Origin: Ziziphus jujuba
Lineage: Eukaryota > Streptophyta > Magnoliopsida > Rosales > Rhamnaceae
Direction: 5' to 3'
Assembly: GCF_031755915.1 (NCBI RefSeq)
Contig: NC_083383.1
Coordinates: forward strand, 29,759,501 to 29,823,500
Length of the DNA stretch: 64,000 bases
Made by a program: the position numbers and the translations under genes. A model generated the notes under the pieces. It ran no database searches. It was not told the origin of the DNA and worked only from the letters and a program-made list of their open reading frames with translations. How positions within the stretch are numbered: position 1 is the stretch's first letter; each line of letters starts with the position of its first letter. Shown here piece by piece: positions 1 through 12,825 of the stretch.

Positions 1-2527
1 ATTCTTTGGATAAGCTTAGAACTATATGTGAGGAAAACATTTATATATGCTTTTTGATATATATAAATATATGTAAATGCGCATAGATACTTTCATGATA
101 TATATATATATATATACATATATTCATTTATCGAGGACGAAAGAAAAGAAAAAGAAAAAGGGTTCAAGATCATCCCATTATATATCAGTGATAAGGCAGT
201 AATAGGCAATTTATTATTCTAGACGAAAAAATTTGTTCACCTTTGTGGATGAGTGACTCCTTATATATAATTATCTCCCATAACAGACAGAATCTCCAAT
301 AGGCTGTTTATTAGGTCTGTTCATTAAAAAAACAAAAATAAATAAAAATACTTTACCACATTAAATTAACATATAGTCTTTTAAAAAAAACATCTTCAAT
401 GATACTGTTCAAAATTTCTGTTAAGCTGTTCAAAACTTTTATTAAACTGTGGTGGCATTCAAAAAAATAGAAGCTGTCTAATGGACAGTTTAAATTATAA
501 CTTCAGCCTTTTCTCTATTCTCTCTCTTCTAATCTCCTCTTTCAATATCCCAAATAATTCCATTTAAAATTTTAAAGGGGATTCATTAGAAAAGAATTTT
601 AAATAGATATTATCTATTAACAAAAAATATACCAAATAAGTATTAACACTTTCTAAATATTTTACCATATAAGTTTCAATGGATAAAATCATTGAAGATA
701 TTCTGACCATATGAAAAACAAAAATGTAATGTATTTTATTTTACTTGTTAATCCTTAAAAAAAATAATAATAAAGTTTTTAATATTAAAATCCTAAAATG
801 AAAAAATGAACCATAGATGATATGTATTTAAATTTTTAATAAGATGGATCTTATTTTTAAATATACACATTAACATATCTCTCATTGTAAGATGGTTCCA
901 TAAAGATATTTTCGTCTGTATATATATATATCTATATAATTAATGTTTGTTTGTAGTTTAAGTGAACCATAGATGGTATGTATCTAAATTTTTAATAAGA
1001 TGGACCTTATTTTTAATATACACATCAACATATCTCTCATTATAAGATGGTTCCATAAGGATATTTTCGTCTATATATATATATATAATTAATATTTGTT
1101 TGTAGTTTTATCATTTTTATTTTAGGTATACGCAAAAGCTAAACACTGTTGATAGGGTTAATTGGGCCATTGGCTTGGAAAAAAATTTTGCCATTGGGTC
1201 ACTCTAGGTTTTGATGAAAATGGAGAACTTCCATTCTTGTATGTTTCTTTCACAGGGCGACTTCGACTTTTTAGCCTGATAAAGGGTATGTTGCAACCTA
1301 TAATGATGTGTTAATTACTAATTTCTATTAGCGAGTTAAATTTTCCCATATAAAATCCTATAATGTTATCCTTGTTAATTCAAATATAAAGAGATGTTTC
1401 TGAAATTAAAATCTTGCCAACCATTTGCAGTTGATGTCCTCCCCCAAAGAAGACCTTCATGGCAAGCTTTTCTTTTGTTTTTGTTTTTGTTATTTATCCA
1501 ATAATATTGAGAGTGAGAGATACAAACTTAGATCATTATTGGAGAAAAACAATAAGGCAAGCGTTTAAGGAGAGTCACTTTCAAGCATAAAATAATTAGA
1601 AAACAGCTCAAGTCTAAACCCCCCAGATCAACCTCTTGCGTGATTGCAAGTATTTAATTGGCATTGCTGCAATCAGCTTAATCCGTATTTGCCCTCAATA
1701 GTATCCTTTTGTTTTTCTTGTTTTGGCAGATTTAACGATACTAGCTAGTTGCGCTAGCTACAGCTAGTTTGTCGAACTTATATTATTTAATTTTTATCTT
1801 ACACATTTAAGCATTTGTTGATCCAATAAATGATAGGATATTTTTTATTATTTAATCAGGACAAAATTAAGTTTAGAAAAAAGGATCGAAAGAGATATTT
1901 AATCTCCCTTGAATTATTTAAAATTTTGTTTTGTGGATAAGCTTCATGGATCATTTTAGTACCCTTCGGGAGACATCATAATTCTTGCTTGCATCTCTGA
2001 AAAAAAAAAAAGGCTGAAAAAGGAATAGTATATTGAAGTAGTCCCTTTAGCGCAAAAAAAATAAAAATAGCAGCAGTCCCTTTTCAATTGCTGGTTTTCT
2101 CTTTAAATATGGAAGTCTACAAAATATCATAATCCTTGCTGTTATTGTCATCCTCTTTTTTTTTTTTTCCTTTTTTTTTTTCCCTTTTTTTGGTAAATTT
2201 GGGTTAATTTATTTGTCTTACTTATGTCATTTTCTTACCATGTCACACCAGACCAAATTGTTGACAGTTTTAACACGTAATCTAGAGCTATCCTGAAATT
2301 TCTCCATTTGCACACTAACCAAATATCTTAATAATCAAGCATGTGAATTCTGCAAATTACACTTCTCTGATCAATCTTCTTAATCAATATATCAATAATT
2401 AAAAAAAACCATATGTATATATATAATATATTTAAAAAGCTAATTAAATTGAAAATGAAAGACATTGTACAAAATCTCTTGCTCATTAATTTCTGAATGT
2501 TTTTCAAGTTTGAATCAAAATTTTTGA
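1..2527. other. AT-rich intergenic spacer, no gene seen
   Basis: No open frame with recognisable protein similarity on either strand. The stretch has many (AT)n runs (e.g. near 100-120, 920-935, 1070-1090) and a T-rich tract near 2155-2190. It lies downstream of the minus-strand receptor kinase, so its right end probably contains that gene's 3' UTR and polyadenylation signals. The only clear structure is the tandem duplication listed separately. Confidence 0.6.
808..1109. repeat. Imperfect tandem duplication, period about 156 bp
   Basis: Two adjacent copies begin with GAACCATAGATG (808 and 964). Both contain the same ordered blocks (TTTTTAATAAGATGGA, CATATCTCTCATT, AAGATGGTTCCATAA, ATATTTTCGTCT, an AT microsatellite, TTTGTTTGTAGTTT). 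They differ by scattered substitutions and by the AT-run length. No coding potential seen. Confidence 0.85.
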
Positions 2528-4945
2528 TCAAACAGCACTAAGAAAAGACGCAGAACTAGGAGGGTCTGGAATTTCAACAGTCCCTTCCAACATCAAAACC
2601 ACATTCTTCATTGAAGGTCTAAGTGAAGGATCTTCTTGTATACACCAAAGCCCCACCTTTATCATCTTCTCCAATCTCTCTTTCTCAACACACTCTTCAT
2701 CTTCACCATGTTTCACAAGCTTATCAACTTCACCAATTGCAAAGCAATCCCAAACCCAATTCGTGAGGATTTCTTCAGCTTCAGGAACTCCCAGATCCAC
2801 ACTCCTCCTACAGCAAATGATCTCCAGCAATACGATTCCAAAACTGTAGACATCCGCTTTCACTGTTATCGCCATGTTCTTATGCCATTCAGGAGCTACA
2901 TACCCTCTTGTTCCTCTAAAACCAGTGTATGTTCTAGTTTGGTTCGGCATCAATAACTTGGACAATCCGAAATCCGCAATCTTTGCTTGTTTCTGATCGT
3001 CCATGAGGATGTTTTCCGGTTTGATATCGCAATGGATTATCTGTGTTTCACATTCTTCGTGCAAGTAGAGTATTCCTCTGGCTATGTTTATGGAAATTTG
3101 GATTCTTTCTTCCCAATTTGGTCTTTTTTCTGATTCAAAAAGGAAATCCGCAAGTGAACCATTGATCATGAACTCGTAAACTAGCAGTCTGTGAGCTCCT
3201 TCATGGCAATAACCAAGCAATTTGACAAGATTCTTGTGATGGGTTTTTCCGATTATTTTCATTTCGTTTCTGAATTCTCTTTCTCCATCCGCCACGACTC
3301 TCTCGAGCCTTTTAACGGCGACGGTTTTCATATCACCGCCGAGGTTAGATGCTAAAACACCTTTGAAAACCGTCCCGTATGCTCCTTCGCCAACTTGGTC
3401 GCTGAATCCATTCGTGGCATTTTCCAATTCATGAAATGAATATGGTCGGAGACTGAAATCTTCAACCAATCCTAATTCACTTCCTTGATGCGAAACTTTC
3501 CTGTATTCCCAAACACGCAATCTGAAAAAGAAAATGCCAGCTGCTACTAAAATAAAAACAGCGAAACACGAAATCGCAATGCTAGCGATGAAGATTCCAG
3601 ATCGAACATCATCTTTTCTAGTAACTATACCTGAACTCCCATTTCCTATCTTGATAAAGGTTGTCCATGGAGGTCCTTTGCGTTTCCGAGGTCTTGCGAA
3701 TCTCAAAGGAAGCTTTTGCTTACTGCATCTTAGGTTCTTAAACGACGCAGCTTCGCAGTTACAGTCTCTCAGACAATTCTCCACGCATACAGATTTGTTA
3801 ATGGCAAAGAAAGTTGAATAAGGATCATCTTCTAACCTCATCTCATTCAACTCTGTAATGGAATATGCATGTTCTTCGTCCTCTGCTACACAATCTATGC
3901 TGAAGTTCCTCTTGCAGCCTAAATTCTTCCGATTTCCATCGACGAAATCGAAACCGGGAAGACATTGACAAGAAGGGCCCTCATATGTGGAAATACAATA
4001 TGCATTTAAGCCGCACGAGCCCAGAGGAACACACTTGTCACTGGTCGAAGACCACTCGACGGACCAGTTCTGGTTCTGAACTAAACCATGAGAGTACAAT
4101 CTTAGTATACCATCTACATCAACTGTCAAACGGTATACAAGATTGTCAGCAAAAGTTCCACTAACATTGGTCCTATAACCGGTCGAATTAACAAGGTAAA
4201 TTTGCCCATTTCGATCGAGATTCAGAGTCACATTGTCTCCAAAGGTGAATGTTCCAGATGCCCAATAAGCATACTGGGGTTGAGTTGGAGTGTCTACAGG
4301 GTATTGAACAAGATTCCCATCCCTCTGCATCCTCAGTCGAAATCTTCCACTTGCAGGATTCGTCTCCGACTCGCCGGAGACGAGCTCTTTCGTAGGAAAC
4401 AGAGGTTGCTTGTACAAAAGGGTATCTGTTGGAACATCGAAACTCTGCCATACTATCGTCGAATTCTTATCGTAGAGGACGAAGTTTCCAGTGTCGAGCA
4501 TGGAAGCAGAGGAAGCAGGAACAGAGGAATTAGAAATGGGTGTGTGTGAACCTTTTTCATCTTTCAAAATGAGTTTTCCATCATGGCTAAGAAGCAAAAC
4601 AGAGTCATGGGGAAGGGGTGGAGTGTCTCTGTTTGCTGTCCAAACAACAGTTTTCTGGTCGATTCTCTCGAACCAGATTCCAATATAGAAACCATTTCCT
4701 TGCCTGTAGAATCCGAAAGCAAACTGGCCAGAGTTTGAAACCCAGTAGGAGTTGTTGTTTGGTGAAAGAGAAGAGCCTAATTGAATCGTGGAAGTTCTAT
4801 GTAGTTGGGAGGCAGTTTTAGTGAATGATTGCATAACCAGAAGAACAAACAAAATTTCTGTGGCCATGTTCTTAATTCCGAAAGAGCAATGGTTCATTTT
4901 TTGGGTAACCAAACCATCGACAAGACATGTGTGCAAATCGGTCAA
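2528..4945 (-). CDS. G-type lectin S-receptor-like Ser/Thr protein kinase (LECRK/RLK1 type), intronless
   Basis: An 805-residue single-exon receptor kinase, the usual length and gene structure for this plasma-membrane family of defence and stress signalling. In order: hydrophobic signal peptide at residues 27-46, bulb-type mannose-lectin domain about 66-180 (GFYIGIWFERI, VVWTANRDTP, TGNFVL, WQSFDVPTDTLL), Cys-rich EGF-like segment about 302-345, PAN-like Cys cluster about 350-435, one membrane helix about 449-474, kinase domain about 515-790. Kinase residues visible: GEGAYG loop (519-524), AVK lysine (545), HCDIKPEN catalytic loop (638-645), DFG (658-660), APEW. The residue before the catalytic Asp is Cys, so this is a non-RD kinase. 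The signal peptide fits translation from the internal Met at codon 27 (ATG at 4865-4867); the first 26 residues of the longest frame are probably 5' leader. Its ligand cannot be told from sequence. Confidence 0.95.
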   Translation of the reverse strand: MTDLHTCLVDGLVTQKMNHCSFGIKNMATEILFVLLVMQSFTKTASQLHRTSTIQLGSSLSPNNNSYWVSNSGQFAFGFYRQGNGFYIGIWFERIDQKTVVWTANRDTPPLPHDSVLLLSHDGKLILKDEKGSHTPISNSSVPASSASMLDTGNFVLYDKNSTIVWQSFDVPTDTLLYKQPLFPTKELVSGESETNPASGRFRLRMQRDGNLVQYPVDTPTQPQYAYWASGTFTFGDNVTLNLDRNGQIYLVNSTGYRTNVSGTFADNLVYRLTVDVDGILRLYSHGLVQNQNWSVEWSSTSDKCVPLGSCGLNAYCISTYEGPSCQCLPGFDFVDGNRKNLGCKRNFSIDCVAEDEEHAYSITELNEMRLEDDPYSTFFAINKSVCVENCLRDCNCEAASFKNLRCSKQKLPLRFARPRKRKGPPWTTFIKIGNGSSGIVTRKDDVRSGIFIASIAISCFAVFILVAAGIFFFRLRVWEYRKVSHQGSELGLVEDFSLRPYSFHELENATNGFSDQVGEGAYGTVFKGVLASNLGGDMKTVAVKRLERVVADGEREFRNEMKIIGKTHHKNLVKLLGYCHEGAHRLLVYEFMINGSLADFLFESEKRPNWEERIQISINIARGILYLHEECETQIIHCDIKPENILMDDQKQAKIADFGLSKLLMPNQTRTYTGFRGTRGYVAPEWHKNMAITVKADVYSFGIVLLEIICCRRSVDLGVPEAEEILTNWVWDCFAIGEVDKLVKHGEDEECVEKERLEKMIKVGLWCIQEDPSLRPSMKNVVLMLEGTVEIPDPPSSASFLSAV

Positions 4946-6575
4946 TGAATTATGAGTTCAAAATTTTTGATTGAGTCTTACGTTTCAAGTAGAAATGTCA
5001 AAGATCTAGTTTGCTTTGTTGAATGAAACTAAAAAGGGTTTACCGTTTAATTTCTAGATAGACTTTGATTCTTAGCAAAATGGCATGTGAGCCTTGCTCA
5101 ATGATTGCATTATACAATTAATTGCAATATTTATTTCCATAAGCTTTTTGACTTCATTTTGTGGGCTGCTAACTACCTTTTAATATTTTCTTCAAATAAA
5201 TAAATAATAAATAGCTACCTTTGAATATTTACTTTAACTAGTTATTTATTCTTTTCTAGTACTAGTCTTAATTTGTTATTTTAATCAATGGTTCAAGACT
5301 TCTATCTTTTTCTTTTTTATTTAGGATTGTTATTTCAATATTATTATGTCAATATATATGAAAGTTACAAAATTGAACTTTGTATAAGGTTAAGTTTTTG
5401 TAATTTCTAAAAATACAAAAAATTTATAACGTAGAAAAGGAATTATATTATAAGATGAGATTAAAAATAAGAACTAATAGAGATAATATATTGTATATGA
5501 TTATCTTAAACTACTTTATGGTTGAGTTTTTTTTTTTTCATTTAATATTAAAGATGAAGGAATTCGAACCGAATTATTGTGTTAAAAAAAAAAATGTAGC
5601 TTTTACTACTAAATTATCTATAAGACTTCTAGTTACACTTTTTAAAATATAATAAATGATATAAGCTTTGTGTTCATATACAATGAATATTAGGTTATTT
5701 TATCAAATGATATAGTAAAATAATGCGTTATTACATTATTAGCTTGTACTGGATTTTAATCATCCAAATTGGTAAACAATTTTAGGATTGCTATATTTGT
5801 AAATGTAATTAGATTTTTTGTTGGCCATGCTGTGGTAGCAGGATTGGGTGTCTCTTTTTTTTCTTTTTTCTTTTTTTTTTCTTTTTTTCCTCCCCATTAC
5901 CAAAAAGAAGGATTTGGTGTTATTGCTAGGGAATCATTTGGAAAGGTGCATTGCTATGCACAATGTTATTTCTTATACAAAAAATCTTAACTTTGGAACC
6001 ATATGATCCTCAATCACAAAAATGAGTGAAAAGTATTTTTGCTCTATTTCGTGTATTCAAGTTTCAAAACTGAGTGATTGGCTTTATTTTATGCATGTTT
6101 CTGGACTTTGGAACAAGAGTGAAAAAATATTCATTTTCAAGGTAAACTAGAAAGAGCTAACGAATTGTATTATTTAAGAGGATGCCAATTTATCCTGATT
6201 CCTTGTCAAGAAAATATACCAGAATATTTATATCAATTTAATTTCTACTCTACGGGAACCAATAAGGCTACTATTTGGGTTGGCAAATAAGCTAGAAAAA
6301 GTTTTTTCTTTTTTGGGTTAATTTTATGCAGATTTTTTAAAGGTTACTCTATTTCAAATTATATCTAGACATTTGAAACAATTTAAAAACACATTTTATT
6401 TTTAGTCAACTCCTTGGAAAATGTGAAATATATTATATAATAATGAAAATAATATATCATATATTAATAAAAATATTTATTCAATTAAATTAATAATTAT
6501 TATATTTTATAAAATGAAGGGATTTTATATTTATTTATTTTGTGTGTTTCTTATTCAAATCGTTCCCAATCTCCA

Positions 6576-6597
6576 CCCCCCCCCCCCCCCCCCCCCC
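6576..6597. repeat. Homopolymer run of 22 C
   Basis: An uninterrupted C22 run flanked by CCA and TCC. Long poly-C runs are rare in this AT-rich context and prone to slippage and sequencing error, so the exact length is uncertain. Confidence 0.9.
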
Positions 6598-6609
6598 TCC
6601 TTCACTTGT

Positions 6610-6819
6610 CTCCTTCTTCTCACCCTTCCAAGATTTTTTTTTGTTTTTTTGGTCAAACTCAGATCTCTTTTTGACCCAAAAAAAAAAAAAAAGGCCCATA
6701 TATTTATCTTTTTAGCCTTAAAAAACTTTTTCTCCTTCTTCTCACCTTTCGCAATTACTTTTTGGGGTCAGATCGCTTTTCCAAAAAAAAAAAAAAAAAA
6801 AGAAAAAAAAAGGCCCATA
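6610..6819. repeat. Diverged direct repeat, period about 122 bp
   Basis: Two copies start with CTCCTTCTTCTCAC (6610 and 6732) and end with an A-rich run followed by GGCCCATA (ending 6700 and 6819). Each also contains TCA-AGATC. The long poly-A tract inside each copy suggests a duplicated retroposon tail or slippage. No protein seen. Confidence 0.7.
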
Positions 6820-7124
6820 ATTATTATTATTATTTTTTTGGCTGAAAACTAAAATATGATGTTTGGTTTTAAAAAATATATGTTGTGAGGAAACAACAAT
6901 CAGATTATCACGGATGAACTTATTGACTTCATCTTTCCAGGATCACTCTTCTTCCTCATCTGTCAACCCTCACCTATTGTTCTCATTCTCCATTATTTTT
7001 TTTTAGATTTTCTAATAACATTTTTTTTTTTAAAAAAAAGAGCTTATCCATTTATTTATTTATTTATTATTATTTTTTCCATATTTTCTCATATCTATTA
7101 AGTCTGCATGGATTCCCAAAGTAT

Positions 7125-7600
7125 GGGTGCTTGATAGTGAATGTTGACGATGCGGTTTTGACTGAGAAGGGTGTGGTGAGGGTTGATGCTATTGTGTGTG
7201 ATAATTGTGGCAATTTGATGGCTGCTTTGGCAATCCTTTTACTGTTGAGTTGCGAGCTATTAAGGAGGCTGTGCCTTTTTGGCAAGAAGCTGGTCTTCTG
7301 GGGGGTTTTTGGCTACTTATTTTCAATTCGCTCTTGTTCTCCATTTTTGGGTGCTGTAGAAGAAATTAGGCATCTTATTTCTTTGTTTGGGAATTTTAGT
7401 TGTTGTTATGTGCCTGGAGAGGCCAATAAGGCAAGATATTCTTTGTTACTTCTTCTATTTTGAAACTTTTGTTGGAACTTGGAGGAGGATCCCTCTGGTT
7501 ACTTCTAACAATTCAAATGGATGCTTATAATGTTGTTCCTAATTAAAGGAAGTTATCTTTATTCAAAAAAAAAAACAAAAAAAACAAAAAGAATAAATAA
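7125..7600 (+). pseudogene. LINE-derived RNase H (RVT_3-like) relic with A-rich tail
   Basis: Pieces of a plant LINE-type RNase H domain appear in order on the plus strand but in different frames. The N-terminal strand is VNVDDAVLTEKGVVRVDAIV with the first acidic residues. A helix-like piece, VELRAIKEAVPFWQEAGLL, follows in a shifted frame (about 7250). The C-terminal RHLISLFGNFSCCYVPGEANKA is back near 7370. At least two frameshifts break it. An A-rich tract at 7566-7600 follows about 100 bp beyond the last piece, as expected for a LINE 3' end. It is clearly dead; no 5' part of the element is visible. Confidence 0.7.
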
Positions 7601-8672
7601 AATGTAATGGAGATTTTTTTGTAATGAAGATTTGAAAAAAATAGCAGGAAAAAAAATTTAATGGAAATTTTACAATATGAGAGGTTAAAAAAAAAATAAC
7701 AAGTAAAAAAATAAGTTTAAAGAAAGTAAAAATAAGTTAAGAAAATGAATGTATGAAAATAAGAAAAAAGAGAAAAATAAAAGTTGGGAAAATTTTAAGT
7801 TGTACCATTTTCCCCCCATTTTTATATAGAAAAAAATGAAAAAAAAAAAATATATATATATATTAAAATTGTAATTGTAAGGCTAATATACCATATGAGT
7901 AATATTAGTAATAACATGGTATAAATTTATGTAGAAGGAAATTTGAATCGAGGGTATTTAAGGTATGTTAAGCTGCCAACTGGGAAAGAAAATGTCAGCT
8001 AAGAGAAAAGGGTTAATGGCATTGGGCATTTTTGAATTGTTTGAAATCTTTGGATATAACTTAAAATAGGGGTAACTTTTAAAGAGATATTAAAAGCATT
8101 TTCCAAAAAGTTTTTAAAATAAAAAGCATTTTTTTAGTGATGAAGAACATCTTTTAATATAAAAAGTAGCATTTTAAAAAATCATGCAATAATAATTTTT
8201 ATATGATACTTTTTATTTTTATTTTTCTATAATTGTTTACAATTATGTTTGCTTTCCCCACTCTTTATTTGGATTTTCTCTTAATTATTAATAATTAAAA
8301 AGTAAAAAAAAAAATAATTAATAATTAAAATTTAAAATAATTTCAAATTTTATTCTAAATTAAATTAAATTATACAATATTTAATATAAATAATAAATTT
8401 GACTCTTCATGTTGAAAGAGCCAGACTTACTTTTTAGTTCAAAATGTTATAATAAAGAGTAAATTAAAACATACTTTTAAAAGTTTAAATCTTTAAAATG
8501 AAAATATAAAAAGGAATAGAGTCCTTGCTAATGTTCCAACCCTTGCTTTTTCGGGATGGACCCAAAAAAAGAAGCTACTACCTGTCACAATCTATACTTT
8601 CAAATTCAAGTATTTGGAAGGTCAAGTCAAAGTTTATGTGTGTGGGTATTTTTTTTATTTTATTTTATTTAT

Positions 8673-8703
<31 letters not shown>

Positions 8704-11065
8704 CTTGGTGGAGGGGCAAAGTTTGTGGATTAGATTTATTCTCTCTCTGATATAAATTATTATCCAGTGACTTCAACTTAAAAAAGATTAATAATGACAA
8801 GAATAATTTTACACAAAGAAATAATATAATATATATATATATATATATATACACATTTATACCATATTATGCAAGGGAAAATATACAGCCACAAAACTCA
8901 ACATGTCGTCGAAAGGGGAAAAAAAAGGGAAAAAAACAAAACAAAACAAAAAAAAAAAACAAAACGAAAACTAAAACTTCAATCCGCAACCTATAAATTC
9001 ACACAAATAATAATAATAAATAAATAAAACAAAAATTCACACAATTCCTTTTCCCTGACCTCGAAAAGGATAACATATTAATTAGAGCTACCTATATTTG
9101 TGAGCTCATTTCTTTTGGTCAATTAATTAAAGCTCACCGAATTTGAAGATCGAAACTGGAATAAGAAACATGTCGGCCAACTAGCTACCATTAAGATTAG
9201 CAAGTTATAAAATAATAATAATTATTATTATAATAATAAAGTGTCGAAAAAAAATGTTATAAAATGTCAAACTTATTTCAAAAATGCCAACTTGAACGTT
9301 TGATCATTCAACAATTCAAGTTTTGTTCATTTTACTTGTATATGCTTTTTCTTTTTCTTTTCTTTTTTTTTTTTTAGTTATACTATTATAGTGGTTTATG
9401 CTTGAATCTTGATTAGGATTTTATAATGCAGAGAATCTTTTGATTTGATATTTATTTACTTATATATGCAAAGAGTTATAATTCTTAATAGAATTTATTA
9501 TTTATCATTTTTAGAGATGATCACCAATAAAATTCATGAAGATGATAAATATTAATTAAATATATTAATTTTTTATATTAAATTTTTAAAAAAATAATTT
9601 TTTTTGAAATGGCCAATCAAAATTTAGTATTAGAATTCTATTGATGATCATAATAACAAGAATATTTTTTTAATAAAAAAACAATTGATGTGAAAATATC
9701 ATTTTAATTAAAGATTTAAAATTATAAATTTAATCAAACGGCAGATAACATTTAACAATATATAAATTCCCGACACCATATGGGAACTATTATCCTCCAT
9801 ACATAGAAATTCTTCATATGAGTTCAAATGGTTGAACCTTTGTGACTTTGGGTTTGCAAGTGTTCAATCCTTGTAGGCCGCGCAGGTTTCCAATTCCAAA
9901 AAGACAGCATTTTGGCTGTTTGTTGAAGGAAGAAAATTAGAGAAAGCTTATTCAACCCAAGACTTTGTTATCAAGAAAATAAAATCTAACACTTTGATTT
10001 TTCTGTTCCAGTTTTCGTGTCCATTTACGCATTGGCAAACAGAAAGAAGACCAACGAACACCACCATTAACACAAGAACAGTACTATAAATACATTAACA
10101 TAACCGTTCGATAATGTTTTCTAAAACAACTTTTATAGATTAATTTTCTATGAAAATATAGTGAATTGGTTTTCGTGTTTTCAGAACTTAAAAATATATT
10201 TGATAATATATTTAAAAATATTTTATAAGAATGAAAATAGCAAAATTGTCTTTGGTAAATATTAAATATAAAATATATATATATATATATATATATGTTG
10301 AATATGATGTATGATAATCAATCTCAAATAAAATCTATTTTATTTATTAAACTAAGATCTATTATGAATGAATATTTTATTTTTAAAATGTCAAATATTA
10401 TATGTATCATTTTATATCTTTGTTTCCAATATTTTTAATTTATATGTAAAATGACTATACTATTTTCTAAATTTATAAATATTTCATAAAATAATTTTAT
10501 TTTTTATTATTTTTCAATATGTAAAATCCCAACCGACCTTAGACCCAACTATAAGGACTAGATTCTTCTTTCTTTCAATTTTGGAAATTAAAAAGGCAAC
10601 AACCAGACAGCTATGGCTACAAGAACAGCCTTTGAATCATCAAACAAGAGCGAATTATATATATTAATAAGATTATAAAAATTAACTATTTGTTTAAATA
10701 TGAATATGTACAGGTTGACACCGTGAAATATTCAATTAGAAAATTGTGAGGGATAATCTTTCGTGGTTGTTAAATTATATAAAGTATGCAGATTTGATAT
10801 TTGTAGATGATTGTATTGTATCATTCCTCTTTATAAATCCCTCATTATATTAAATTCATCATATAAAACTTAACTTCATTATACAATCTGTTAAAATCCA
10901 GTAAAAGTAATATGATAAAAAAAAACATTAATAATAATAATAAGAAGAAGAAGAAGAAAAATCATTTACCCAAACAGGAAAACCATTAAAAAATGAATTG
11001 ACTTGGTCAATTATTATATATATATATATATAAAACTAGGATTCCGTTGAAACTAAAAAAGAAAA
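7601..11065. other. AT-rich intergenic spacer
   Basis: About 3.5 kb dominated by A/T homopolymers, (TA)n (8827-8850, 10271-10296) and (TTA)n/(ATA)n runs (around 8670-8690, 9210-9240). No protein similarity recognised on either strand, and no RNA gene seen. Confidence 0.6.
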
Positions 11066-11079
11066 ATGAAATACAATAA

Positions 11080-11445
11080 GTCTAGACTCAGAAACCTTCT
11101 CCTGAGTCATACAAAGAATAAAAGAGGTTGGCAAGCAAAGAAATTCAACCGGTCCAATAAACCGTTGATTAGATACCCATTGGCTCACAATCAGGAAGGA
11201 CAAAGAAAGGAAACATTGTCAAGATTAGTAATAGAGGAGATGATGTTATCGAAGATGTATTGTGCAGCGCAATGAAGACAGCTCCTATCTCTTTTTATAA
11301 TCAACTGGTTAATTGTTAGAGCATCTATTTCAAAGAAGACATTTCTCCATCCAAAAGACAACAATATTTCTTTATAACTGATCATCACTTTTTTTTCTTT
11401 TTTTTTTGGGACCAAAAATAATAATTTCCACAATTCACATGACAA
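11080..11445 (-). pseudogene. LINE-derived RNase H relic, same family as the 13.4-kb copy
   Basis: Reading leftward, the segment at 11445-11191 contains GWRNVFFEIDALTINQLIIK and CLHCAAQYIFDNI, typical of the C-terminal half of plant LINE RNase H (RVT_3). A shifted frame further left gives FIGPVEFLCLPTSFILCMTQ. That matches in order the C-terminal FFGPVDISYLPNSILSSLIQD of the relic at 13.4 kb. Frameshifts and stops make it non-functional. Confidence 0.65.
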
Positions 11446-12578
11446 GAATAAAATTTCTTCCTATCATTTATGCTTTTAAACAAAAGAATTTATGACAATC
11501 TTTATCCTAAAACTAAAATATAAAATAATAATGCGATATGAAACGGAAGTTAAAACTTTGACCGACGCTGGCTAGTATATGGTACGTTACCTAAAAAACT
11601 AGGATAGATTTGGACTTCAGATAATCAAAAAGAGTTTAAACTTTCGAACTTTGAATTTTATTTTATTTTTTTTCTTCCTCTTGTAGACGTGGAACCCAAC
11701 CTTTTTAAACTGAATTGTATGTATTTCTTTTTCATCTATAAGGTTTTTTTTTTTTTTTGCTTGTTCTTTTTCCTTCTAAAGAGATGTCATCTTTTTCTAT
11801 TCTTTTTTTTTTTTTCTTTTTCTATGGGACAAGAAGAATTTAATATATATATATATATATATATGAGTTAAATTCACATTAAAGCAATTTGATGGTTTTA
11901 ATATCAAATTTTATTTTACTAGCCCTTAGTTCATATTAAAAATTAGGATTTAAAATTTCAAAAATGATCAAACATGAATTTAATGACATGTTAAAACCCT
12001 ATAAGAAAATTGAACTCTGTCGGAATTAGTAAGTAATAAATTTAATTTCAAATCTTAATTCTGATTTATACCTAAGTGTATATATATATTATATATGTAT
12101 ATATTTTTATATTATTCTAGTTTTATAAACTTGCGAATAAGATCATTTTATTTTTTTATTAATAATAATTCAATCAAATAACTCGATCTAGGCATCCCGT
12201 GCTAGATTTACATATATATATATATATATACATATATTGCTAGTTTTTTATAAGGACACTATGATGGATTTTTCCCAATGAATTCTGATATATTTCATTT
12301 TATTTTTTAGAGTTTTAATATTTACTGGATTTATATAAAAACCCAAATTTTCAAATTTTCTCAGCTTTTGAAAAAATCTAATGGTTAATAAATAAGATCC
12401 TGATTAAAAATTCATCGGATGCTCTAATGGGAGTTTGACTATATATATGGTTAAACTCAAATCAAATTTTTAATATTATAACTAATGTTAAGATTTATTT
12501 TTTCATCTATTGGATTATATTAGAAGCTTATAAGTGAGATCCTGATAAAAATCAATCACGATGTCTGAAGATTGAATT

Positions 12579-12825
12579 GTATTTTGGCTATTAGGAAAAA
12601 GAAATGGGTGCTTATGTTTGTAGTGTCTAAACAAGAAAGTCGACAATATGCTCCACTAGCAACAAAGCTTATGGCTTGTATTTGGCGATTAGGAATAAGA
12701 AATGGTAGCTTATGTTTGTAATGTCTAAATAAGAAAGCCGACAATATTCTCCACTACCAACAAAGCTTATGGCTTGTATTTGGTTATACGACAATATTCT
12801 CCACTAGCAACAAAGCTTATGGCTA
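12579..12825. repeat. Tandem repeat, about 98-bp unit, 2.5 copies
   Basis: Two full copies (about 12579-12676 and 12677-12774) share GTATTT-GG, TTAGGAA-AAGAAATGG, GCTTATGTTTGTA-TGTCTAAA-AAGAAAG and CTCCACTA-CAACAAAGCTTATGGCT. A third, partial copy (to about 12825) keeps only the last half. The array runs directly into the RNase H relic at 12.8 kb, so the repeat unit may have been generated from it. Confidence 0.85.

Larger units (their letters stand above)
4946..7080. other. Upstream region of the receptor kinase and AT-rich spacer
   Basis: About 2.1 kb without a credible gene. Its left end should contain the receptor-kinase promoter (transcription runs leftward), but I could not fix a TATA box or start site. 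The rest is AT-rich, with poly-T tracts near 5850-5890. Two low-complexity repeats near 6.6 kb are listed separately. Confidence 0.5.

Noticed and set aside
6514..6852. Open frame of 112 codons over poly-C and poly-A tracts
   Set aside because: Encodes homopolymers (poly-Pro, poly-Lys, poly-Ile) from low-complexity DNA; no domain.
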